From: Pseudomonadota bacterium | GTDB taxonomy: Bacteria; Pseudomonadota; Gammaproteobacteria; Burkholderiales; SG8-39 | Assembly: GCA_021847125.1 (NCBI GenBank) | Contig: JAJZUK010000115.1 | Span: 1-5,355, forward strand | Reading direction: 5' to 3' | Length of the DNA stretch: 5,355 nt | Part shown: positions 1-4,591 of the stretch, piece after piece | Numbering within the stretch: position 1 is the first letter of the stretch | How the letters are laid out: every line of letters starts with the position of its first letter | The notes under the pieces: model-generated | What the model saw: only the letters and a program-made list of their open reading frames with translations | What the model was told of the DNA's origin: nothing | Databases searched by the model: none | Program-made: the position numbers and the translations under genes

Positions 1-912
1 CCGGCGAGCAGCACCGCGATCGCGATGGCGGCCGACCGCATCCGCGTCGGCCAGGCCGAGGTGATGATCGCCGCGGGAGTGGAGTCGATGTCCATGGTGC
101 CGATGATGGGCTACCACCCGTCGATGAACATGGGCATTTTCAAGGACGAGAACCTCGGCATGGCCTACGGCATGGGCCTGACCGCGGAAAAAGTCGCGCA
201 GCAATGGAAGATTTCGCGCGAGGCGCAGGACGAGTTTTCGCTGAAATCGCATCAGAAAGCGATTGCGGCGCAGGCTGCGGGCGAATTCAAGGACGAGACG
301 ACTGCAGTCGATGTCGTCGAGCGCTTCCCCGATCTCGCCAGCGGCAAGATCGATATCAAGACCCGCAGGGTCGATACGGACGAAGGCGCGCGCGCCGAAA
401 CCAATCTCGCTTCGCTGGCGAAACTGCGGCCGGTGTTCTCGCCCAAGGGCTCGGTCACCGCCGGCAACAGTTCCCAGACCTCGGACGGCGCGGGTGCGCT
501 GATCCTGGTCAGCGAAAAAATATTGAAACAGTTCAACCTGACCCCGCTCGCGCGATTCGTGTCGTTCGCGGTCAGAGGCGTGCCGCCGGCGATCATGGGC
601 ATAGGCCCCAAGGAAGCGATCCCCGTGGCGTGCAAGGCGGGCGGCATCACCCAGGACCAGATCGACTGGTTCGAATTGAACGAAGCCTTCGCGGCGCAGT
701 CGCTGGCCGTGATCCAGGATCTCGGCCTCGATCCGGCCAAAGTCAATCCGATGGGCGGCGCGATCGCGCTGGGCCATCCGCTCGGGGCGACTGGCGCGAT
801 CCGCTCGGCCACCGTGATCCATGCAATGCGGCGTAAAAACCTCAAGTACGGCATGGTGACCATGTGCGTCGGCACCGGCATGGGGGCGGCAGGCATATTC
901 GAGCGCGTTTGA
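1..912 (+). CDS. Acetyl-CoA C-acyltransferase (thiolase, FadA-like), 5' truncated by window edge
   Basis: Thiolase of the beta-oxidation type, which cleaves 3-ketoacyl-CoA with CoA to give acetyl-CoA and a shortened acyl-CoA (reversible), in the cytoplasm. The frame is open from base 1, giving 303 residues; full-length family members are about 390-400, so roughly the first 90 are missing. The start PASSTAIAMAADRI aligns just after the nucleophilic Cys (usual CSSGLQAIAM context), so that Cys should lie immediately upstream of base 1. The fragment shows NEAFA (codons 679-693), the GGAIALGHPLGATGA block with the catalytic His (775-777), and the second catalytic Cys in CVGTGMGAAG (865-867, where CxGGGMG is more usual). 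It stops at TGA 910-912. The thiolase class is certain. FadA versus a biosynthetic acetoacetyl-CoA thiolase cannot be settled here. Its last 87 bases recur in decayed form downstream of both TA modules. Confidence 0.93.
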   Translation, partial: PASSTAIAMAADRIRVGQAEVMIAAGVESMSMVPMMGYHPSMNMGIFKDENLGMAYGMGLTAEKVAQQWKISREAQDEFSLKSHQKAIAAQAAGEFKDETTAVDVVERFPDLASGKIDIKTRRVDTDEGARAETNLASLAKLRPVFSPKGSVTAGNSSQTSDGAGALILVSEKILKQFNLTPLARFVSFAVRGVPPAIMGIGPKEAIPVACKAGGITQDQIDWFELNEAFAAQSLAVIQDLGLDPAKVNPMGGAIALGHPLGATGAIRSATVIHAMRRKNLKYGMVTMCVGTGMGAAGIFERV

Positions 913-980
913 GGCCGGAGCGTCCGCTGTTCAAGGGGTTCATGCAGCGGCCCGGGCCTTCCGCGTAAATCGCGGGGGTC

Positions 981-1009
981 TGGACAGTATTAGCTAATTT
1001 AGCTAAACT
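981..1009 (+). promoter_or_regulatory. Probable sigma70 promoter of the mntA-hepT module, giving a leaderless mRNA
   Basis: A -35-like TGGACA (981-986, 5 of 6 to TTGACA) and a -10-like TAAACT (1004-1009, 4 of 6 to TATAAT) are separated by exactly 17 bases. A start site about 7 bases after the -10 falls at or next to the A of the mntA ATG (1016). There is no Shine-Dalgarno motif between the -10 and the ATG. Together these suggest a leaderless transcript. The spacer holds the TTAGCTAA operator repeats, so a bound repressor would block polymerase. The assignment is by eye from consensus and spacing. Confidence 0.55.
990..1006. promoter_or_regulatory. Paired palindromic operator (TTAGCTAA x2) for the Phd-type antitoxin
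   Basis: Two perfect 8-base palindromes TTAGCTAA lie at 990-997 and 999-1006, 9 bases centre to centre, just before a gene whose N-terminus is a Phd/YefM domain. Phd-family antitoxins are known to bind short paired palindromes overlapping their own promoter. Here the pair fills the promoter spacer and enters the -10. The repeat is visible directly; its role as the autoregulatory operator is inferred from position and family. Confidence 0.65.
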
Positions 1010-1015
1010 TGGGCT

Positions 1016-1537
1016 ATGAAGACTTTTGACGCCACTTCGGCAAAGAACCGCTTTGGCCAGTTGCTCGAGGCCTGCGCACACGCTCCGGTAGCCATCCAGC
1101 GGCACGGCCGCGTCGTGGCCTATCTCGTCGCGCCCAAGGAGTTCCCCGCGGCGCCCGGACCGATGGAAACGAGGCTCGCCGGCCGGCTGCGCGAGGCCGG
1201 TGTCGTCTATGCCGCGGTGTTCGGATCCGTGGCGCGCGGGGAGGCGCGCGCGGACAGCGACATCGACGTCGCCGTCAGTTTCGGCAAGCCGATGAGTTCG
1301 GATCTGCGCATGGCGATAATTGGCATCGTCGCCGCCGTGTCCGGGCGCAGTGCGGACCTGATCGATTTGGAGGCGGCTGGCGGGCTGGTCCTCGCGCGTG
1401 CGCTTGGGGGGCGCGAGATCTATTGCGACGATGTGGCCACGCGGCAGCGCATGATTGCCAAAATGCAGCGTTCCGAGGACGAGCGCCTGAGCGCCGCGAT
1501 GGCGGTGCGTGCGGCCCGCGCCGGGCTGTTCGCATGA
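1016..1537 (+). CDS. mntA: Phd/YefM domain fused to MntA-type nucleotidyltransferase antitoxin
   Basis: A 173-residue two-domain antitoxin. Residues 1-43 (MKTFDATSAKNRFGQLLEAC, then a HGRVVAYLV strand) are a Phd/YefM 'prevent-host-death' DNA-binding domain. Residues about 52-140 are a minimal nucleotidyltransferase of the pol-beta fold with an intact GS-X10-D-X-D motif (G70, S71, D82, D84) and a further acidic DLID segment at 114-117. In characterised MntA-HepT (type VII) systems MntA silences HepT by adding AMP units to a HepT tyrosine. The usual MntA lacks a Phd domain, and the usual Phd has a toxin-binding tail where this protein has the enzyme. The fusion probably gives operator binding to an enzymatic antitoxin. 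The start at 1016 gives a complete Phd N-terminus. The TGA overlaps the hepT ATG as ATGA, indicating coupled translation. Confidence 0.88.
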   Translation: MKTFDATSAKNRFGQLLEACAHAPVAIQRHGRVVAYLVAPKEFPAAPGPMETRLAGRLREAGVVYAAVFGSVARGEARADSDIDVAVSFGKPMSSDLRMAIIGIVAAVSGRSADLIDLEAAGGLVLARALGGREIYCDDVATRQRMIAKMQRSEDERLSAAMAVRAARAGLFA

Positions 1538-1965
1538 CCGCTCCCGTGGACACCGAGGTCCTCGATGCCAGGCTGCGCGAGTTGTCGCGGCGCTTGCGCC
1601 GCATCGCCGCGAAGAAACCGGTATCGGTCAAGGCGCTTGCAGCCGACGAGGATATGCAGGACATCCTCACCCGCAATCTGGAGCTTGCCATCCAGGCTTG
1701 CATCGATATCGCATTCCACCTCTGCGGCGCACACGGCATAGTGCCCGCTACCGCCGCCGAGGCGTTTGCGGGTCTGGCGAAGCTCGAACTGATCGAGCGC
1801 GGTCTCGCGCAAAGGCTGCAGCGTGCCGTGGGTTTTCGCAATGTGCTGGTGCACGAATACACCGAGGTGGACTGGAAAATCGTGATGCGCGTGATTCGCA
1901 CCGATACGCGCGATCTCGCTGCTTTCGGCAAGGCGGTGTTGAAACTGCTGGAGAAGCAAACGTAA
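1534..1965 (+). CDS. hepT: HepT-like HEPN ribonuclease toxin
   Basis: A 143-residue, mostly helical protein of the HepT/DUF86 HEPN family, the toxin partner of MntA. The HEPN signature RNVLVHEY (residues 102-109) carries the catalytic R-X4-H (R102, H107) and the following Y109, which corresponds to the tyrosine AMPylated by MntA in studied systems. The first helices carry the usual pattern ending in LELAIQACIDIAFHL (residues 49-63), then a short G-x-x-P loop and the LxxxxLIERGLAQRL helix. HEPN toxins of this type are RNases reported to act on tRNA or mRNA; the target here is unknown. The start at ATG 1534 overlaps the mntA stop by 4 bases and gives the family length. The frame is also open upstream to 1423, but that would add 37 residues inside mntA. 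All key residues of toxin and antitoxin are present, so the module looks functional. Confidence 0.9.
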   Translation: MTAPVDTEVLDARLRELSRRLRRIAAKKPVSVKALAADEDMQDILTRNLELAIQACIDIAFHLCGAHGIVPATAAEAFAGLAKLELIERGLAQRLQRAVGFRNVLVHEYTEVDWKIVMRVIRTDTRDLAAFGKAVLKLLEKQT

Positions 1966-1989
1966 GGTGGGGCCATGGCGTGCTGCATG

Positions 1990-2050
1990 CGCGCGGCCGC
2001 GGTCTGCGATGCGGCGCAAAAGCCTCGAGTACGGCATGGTGACGATCTGC
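1990..2050 (+). pseudogene. Relic of thiolase 3' end, copy 1
   Basis: Bases 2009-2050 align without gaps to thiolase 826-867, with 37 of 42 identical, and still translate as MRRKSLEYGMVTIC (intact gene MRRKNLKYGMVTMC). The five changes are two synonymous codons plus N to S, K to E and M to I. Weaker similarity reaches back to 1990, where CGCGCGGCC matches CGCTCGGCC at 802-810, with a 5-base deletion in between. The match stops abruptly after the Cys codon (2048-2050) and is followed by TAA. The conserved reading frame shows this is thiolase-derived rather than a chance repeat. It sits 24 bases after hepT and directly before the second TA module. Confidence 0.85.
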
Positions 2051-2085
2051 TAAGATAAATATGCCGATCATTTCTGGAGCCTGAC
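2051..2085 (+). promoter_or_regulatory. Leader of the second TA module, with AT-rich -10-like element and good RBS
   Basis: Immediately after the thiolase relic the sequence turns AT-rich, with TAAGAT (2051-2056) or the overlapping ATAAAT (2055-2060) as -10 candidates. No convincing -35 is seen, and one would have to lie inside the relic. A clear Shine-Dalgarno GGAG (2076-2079) sits 6 bases before the ATG at 2086 and fixes that start. No palindromic operator was recognised. Confidence 0.4.
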
Positions 2086-2340
2086 ATGGCCGTTGGAACT
2101 ATTGCACTACCAACCCGGCTTTCGCGGCGCATCGAGAAGCTCGCCCGCGAAGCCGGGCGCACGCCGGACGAAATGCTGAAATTCGTGATTCGAGACGGAC
2201 TCGAATACTGCGAATATGCCGTCAAGGCCGCCAACGAAGGGCTGGCCGATCTCGATGCAGGTAGCAGCATCACGGCCGATGAGATGCGGGGGCACTTCGA
2301 AAAACGCCGGATAGCGCGCCGTGCCCGGAAAGCGGCTTGA
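2086..2340 (+). CDS. Ribbon-helix-helix (CopG/ParD-like) antitoxin
   Basis: An 84-residue protein with a ribbon-helix-helix layout. It has a short N-terminal strand (VGTIALP, residues 3-9), a first helix RLSRRIEKLAREAG (11-24), a turn TPDE, and a second helix MLKFVIRDGLEYCEYAVKA (30-48). The C-terminal half is charged and ends in a very basic FEKRRIARRARKAA. RHH antitoxins dimerise to bind their own operator, while the C-terminus wraps the toxin. The next gene overlaps by 20 bases and encodes a ParE/RelE-type toxin, which supports the antitoxin call. The start is set by GGAG 6 bases upstream of ATG 2086. The exact RHH subfamily cannot be named by eye. Confidence 0.83.
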   Translation: MAVGTIALPTRLSRRIEKLAREAGRTPDEMLKFVIRDGLEYCEYAVKAANEGLADLDAGSSITADEMRGHFEKRRIARRARKAA

Positions 2341-2620
2341 ATACGCTGTTCGCTCCAGGCGCGATCTCGAAGCCATAGAGAAGTACCACCTTGAAGTTGC
2401 CGGGAATGTCGTCGCCGATCGCGTCATCGACGCCATCCTGTCCCAGGCCGAGAAGATCGCCGCGCTTGGCCTGATGTTCCGGCCGGGTATCCGCCAGGGG
2501 ACGCGCGAATGCGTGATGAGCCGCTATCCCTACATTCTCGTCTATCGCATCGGCGCGCGCCGCGTCGAGATCGCCCGGGTCATTCATCAACGGGCGGAAT
2601 ACTTTCAGCACGGACGGTAG
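2321..2620 (+). CDS. ParE/RelE-superfamily toxin
   Basis: A 99-residue protein of the RelE/ParE toxin fold. An N-terminal strand and helices (LEYAVRSRRDLEAIEKYHLE, residues 6-25, with the family's S-x-x-A/R-D-L-x-x-I pattern) lead to the C-terminal sheet RYPYILVYRIGARRVEIARV (69-88) and the terminal motif IHQRAEYF, which matches the usual v-x-H-x-R-r-d-y ending. ParE members poison DNA gyrase and RelE members cleave mRNA on the ribosome. The sequence looks more ParE-like, but the target is not settled. It starts with GTG at 2321, 20 bases inside the antitoxin gene, with no in-frame alternative that keeps the first strand, so translation is probably coupled. The frame is complete and undamaged. 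Its TAG (2618-2620) lies 8 bases before the second thiolase relic. Confidence 0.87.
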   Translation: MPGKRLEYAVRSRRDLEAIEKYHLEVAGNVVADRVIDAILSQAEKIAALGLMFRPGIRQGTRECVMSRYPYILVYRIGARRVEIARVIHQRAEYFQHGR

Positions 2621-2628
2621 AGCTGTAT

Positions 2629-2714
2629 CTGCGCCGCAATAACCTCAAATAGGTCATGGTTACCATGCGCGTGGGGACAGTCATGGGGCTGCCGGGATAT
2701 TCGAACGCGTGTAA
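2629..2714 (+). pseudogene. Relic of thiolase 3' end, copy 2, reaching the stop codon
   Basis: Aligns to thiolase 826-912, the last 87 bases including the stop, with about 66 of 87 positions identical and one single-base deletion near 2695. It is clearly dead: the Tyr codon TAC has become TAG (2650-2652), the catalytic Cys codon TGC has become CGC (2668-2670), and the deletion shifts the frame before the end. It still ends in ATATTCGAACGCGTGTAA, matching ATATTCGAGCGCGTTTGA of the intact gene. It is less like copy 1 (30 of 42 in the shared part) than either is like the intact gene, so the copies decayed or arrived independently. It begins 8 bases after the ParE-like toxin stop. Confidence 0.85.
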
Positions 2715-2807
2715 GCTGTAGGGGCGACTTACGATCGCCAATCAGAGGTCATTTCGATAATGCTGAAATGGCCTCTTTTCAATGGAATCCTACAGAAGGG
2801 AACGCAC
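2715..2807 (+). promoter_or_regulatory. GST leader with -10-like element and strong RBS
   Basis: A -10-like GATAAT (2756-2761, 5 of 6 to TATAAT) sits about 47 bases before the GST start, but no good -35 is found at 16-18 bases; TTACGA (2729-2734) is 21 bases away. A strong Shine-Dalgarno AGAAGGG (2794-2800) precedes ATG 2808 by 7 bases. If copy 2 of the thiolase tail is the displaced original gene end, this stretch is the ancestral thiolase-GST spacer. Confidence 0.45.
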
Positions 2808-3416
2808 ATGAAACTCTACTATTCACCCGGCGCCTGCTCGATGGCGCCACATATCGTCATGCGCGAAGCGGGCTACAAGTTCGACTTTGAGAAGGTCGAC
2901 ATCCCGAACAAGAAGACCGCGGGCGGCGACGATTTCTGGAAGATCAATCCCAAGGGCTACGTTCCGGCGCTGAAACTCGACGACGGCCAGGTGCTGACCG
3001 AAGTCGGCGTGATCTGCCAATATCTTGCCGACCAGAAACCCGAATCGGGTCTCGCGCCGAAATTTGGCACGATGGAGCGCTACCACCTGATGGAAATGCT
3101 CAATTTCTGCGCCAGCGAAATCCACAAGCAGATTGGCGCGCTGTTCAATCCGAAAATGACGCCGGAGATGAAGGAAGTCCAGTTCGGCGTAATCGAGCGC
3201 CGCTTCAATGCGTTGGAAAAACTGCTCGAAGGAAAGCAATATTCGATGGGCGACAAATTCAGCGTAGCGGACGCCTACCTGTACACCGTGCTCAACTGGA
3301 CCGGCATGCACAAGATCGATCTGGGCAAATGGCCGAACATCAAGGCCTTCATGGGGCGAGTGGCCGCCCGGCCGGCGGTGCAGGAAACGCTGAAAGCGGA
3401 AGGTTTGATCAAGTAA
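2808..3416 (+). CDS. gstA: Beta-class glutathione S-transferase
   Basis: A cytosolic 202-residue Beta-class GST, the usual length for the class. The N-terminal thioredoxin-like domain (1-78) has the class-defining Cys10 in YYSPGACSMAPHI, which forms a mixed disulfide with glutathione, along with Lys35, the cis-Pro loop V52-P53 and Glu65. The C-terminal helical domain has His106 (EIHKQIGALF), known to work with Cys10, and the N-capping box S152-VA-D155. Beta GSTs conjugate or reduce electrophilic and oxidised compounds; the substrate cannot be read from sequence. One oddity is that the glutathione-binding TEGVAI-type turn reads TEVGVI, so the residue after Glu65 is Val rather than Gly or Ser. 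ATG 2808 is chosen over the in-frame ATG 2760 because of its AGAAGGG ribosome site and because the family begins with MKLYYSPGACS. It is a single gene, convergent with the thioesterase. Confidence 0.94.
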   Translation: MKLYYSPGACSMAPHIVMREAGYKFDFEKVDIPNKKTAGGDDFWKINPKGYVPALKLDDGQVLTEVGVICQYLADQKPESGLAPKFGTMERYHLMEMLNFCASEIHKQIGALFNPKMTPEMKEVQFGVIERRFNALEKLLEGKQYSMGDKFSVADAYLYTVLNWTGMHKIDLGKWPNIKAFMGRVAARPAVQETLKAEGLIK

Positions 3417-3563
3417 GGCCCTCTGTTTCGGTCGCCGCGGCCATCTCGCGCAGGCGCTCGCCCACACTCGGTGGACGCGGCCGCTGCCGCGCTCGCGGAG
3501 ACTCTCTGGGACCGACATTGCGGTGGGTGAACCACATCGCTGAATCGCAAGGACACGCTTTTT
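3417..3563. other. Convergent intergenic gap, GST / thioesterase
   Basis: 147 bases between two converging genes. GC-rich, with many CGCGG-type runs and a short imperfect stem (GTGG-GTGAA-CCAC, about 3523-3535). A T-run at 3559-3564 reads as a possible plus-strand U-tract, but no stable stem directly precedes it. No gene, RNA or repeat was recognised here. Confidence 0.5.
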
Positions 3564-4502
3564 TCAGGGCTTTGCCGCAATCGCGTGGTTGGACACGGCT
3601 TCCAGCACGCGCTTGCCGCCCGCGGCGAACACCTCGGTCCTGACCACTGCGACGTTGCGGCCTTTTTGCAGTACCGTCGAGCGCGATCGCAGCGCCTTGC
3701 CCTGGCCGGGACTGATGAACCAGGCGCTGGCGGCGGTGAGCAGGGGATGATGCGGCACCGCGCCGATCGCGGTGACGAGCGCCGCATACAGCAGCAGGCC
3801 GCCCTGCACGTGACCGACGCGGTTTTCCACGTGCATGCCGACGGCGAGGCGCGACGCCGCGCCGCGCGGCGTGTGCCGCACGGCAGGCTGCCAGAGACTG
3901 CGTAGGAAGCCGCGGTGAGGCGCATCGCACAGCGCTTGCCGGACGCGGCGCATGACGTCTTTTTCAAGCGGATCGAGTTGCGCGGGCGCAAGCGCCGGGA
4001 CGATTGCCGCGTGCTTGCCCTCCCACGGCAAAGGATGGAGCGCGTGCCCCAAGGGTGCCGGCGGCGCGACCCAGACGCCCGACATGCGCGCGACCTCGGT
4101 GCCCGCGGCGCGGATGGTGCCCGCGCTCGCTGCCTGGGCCAGCGCCGTATGCGGCGAGAAGCCGGCCGATTTCGACTCGGCGCGCAACAGCCCGCGCGCC
4201 GGCGCCCCGGTGAATTCGATGCGCATGGCCAGCGTCGCCGTGCGCGCGCTCGGATCGACGTGCAGGCGGTTCGATGCGGACAGTGTCATGTCTGCGAACA
4301 ACAGCAAAGCGCCGAGATTGATCGTCCCGTCCAAATCGACGCAATGCGGTCCCGGCGCGAGTTCGAATGCAGCCTCGCCTGCCGCGAAGCGGCGGCATTG
4401 CAGGTCGAGAAAATGCCCGCCGAAGTGGTAGCCGGGATTGCGGTTGCGCGCCAGCGCCCGCAATGCACGCTGGCAGATCTCGTTTTCGTCGGCTGGATTC
4501 AT
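3564..4502 (-). CDS. Tandem double-hotdog acyl-CoA thioesterase-like protein
   Basis: A 312-residue protein with two hotdog-fold segments of the PaaI/4HBT thioesterase type. The first is at about 25-145 (DLDGTINLGALLLFADMTLS, ending in RMSGVWVAPP) and the second at about 205-310 (NRVGHVQGGLLLYAALVTA, ending in VLEAVSNHA). They are joined by a Pro-rich linker and a helical stretch. Such proteins hydrolyse acyl-CoA to free acid and CoA; the substrate is unknown. The first repeat keeps the acidic residue of the catalytic helix (D71) but lacks the HGG motif. The second keeps an HGG-like HVQGG (230-234) but has no Asp on its helix, so one composite active site is likely. ATG 4502 is preferred; an in-frame GTG at 4523 would add 7 residues without a good ribosome site. 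It lies downstream of ubiT, across a hairpin, so membership of that operon is uncertain. Confidence 0.78.
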   Translation of the reverse strand: MNPADENEICQRALRALARNRNPGYHFGGHFLDLQCRRFAAGEAAFELAPGPHCVDLDGTINLGALLLFADMTLSASNRLHVDPSARTATLAMRIEFTGAPARGLLRAESKSAGFSPHTALAQAASAGTIRAAGTEVARMSGVWVAPPAPLGHALHPLPWEGKHAAIVPALAPAQLDPLEKDVMRRVRQALCDAPHRGFLRSLWQPAVRHTPRGAASRLAVGMHVENRVGHVQGGLLLYAALVTAIGAVPHHPLLTAASAWFISPGQGKALRSRSTVLQKGRNVAVVRTEVFAAGGKRVLEAVSNHAIAAKP

Positions 4503-4563
4503 GATGGCTGGCAATTCTCTCACGAAGCGATAGCCGGCTGATGATTCAGCGTGGGCGCCGCGT

Positions 4564-4584
4564 TGCGGCGGCCGGGCCGCCGCA
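4564..4584 (-). other. Strong GC hairpin just after ubiT
   Basis: A perfect 9-base inverted repeat, TGCGGCGGC / GCCGCCGCA, with a 3-base loop, starts 7 bases downstream of the ubiT stop on the minus strand. No T-run follows on either strand, so it is not a classic intrinsic terminator. It could protect the ubiVT mRNA 3' end, attenuate read-through into the thioesterase gene, or assist Rho-dependent ending. The stem is seen directly; its function is inferred. Confidence 0.55.
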
Positions 4585-4591
4585 GGACGTG

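Larger units (their letters stand above)
913..2714. other. Accessory island of two TA modules, each followed by a thiolase 3'-end relic
   Basis: Between the thiolase stop and the GST leader lie two complete, unrelated toxin-antitoxin modules on the plus strand. Module 1 (1016-1965) is Phd-MntA/HepT. Module 2 (2086-2620) is a ribbon-helix-helix antitoxin with a ParE-type toxin. Each is followed by sequence related to the thiolase 3' end, 24 bases after hepT and 8 bases after the parE-like gene. No integrase, transposase, terminal inverted repeat or tRNA gene is present. The layout fits stepwise insertion of small cassettes at the thiolase 3' end, with the gene end rebuilt each time. The boundaries are inferred from homology to the intact thiolase and are approximate. 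Confidence 0.55.

Noticed and set aside
252..896. Long minus-strand reading frame opposite the thiolase
   Set aside because: It lies antisense to a gene with unmistakable thiolase motifs, has low-complexity Arg/Ala/Pro-rich composition and shows no family motif.
949..958. GGCCCGGGCC palindrome after the thiolase as a terminator
   Set aside because: It is a self-complementary sequence without a loop, and no T-run follows. Pairing with AGGCCGG at 912-918 is imperfect with a long loop.
1275..2273. 332-codon minus-strand frame across mntA, hepT and the RHH antitoxin
   Set aside because: It covers three plus-strand genes with clear motifs and reads as Arg/Ser-rich shadow sequence.
1990..2714. 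Integron attC sites or IS ends flanking the TA cassettes
   Set aside because: The repeats are coding-derived thiolase tail sequence, not imperfect inverted repeats with attC core sites. No terminal inverted repeats or integrase gene were seen.
2723..2739. GGCGA / TCGCC inverted repeat upstream of the GST gene
   Set aside because: Only 5 base pairs with a 7-base loop and no T-run; expected by chance in GC-rich DNA.
2760..2807. 16-residue N-terminal extension of the GST from ATG 2760
   Set aside because: The family begins at MKLYYSPGACS, a strong AGAAGGG ribosome site precedes ATG 2808, and the upstream ATG overlaps a -10-like element.
3275..3991. Minus-strand frames spanning the GST end and the thioesterase C-terminus (also 3409-3930)
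   Set aside because: They are out of frame with the thioesterase and Arg-rich. The tail over 3417-3563 (VGERLREMAAATETEG) looks protein-like but joins nothing recognisable.
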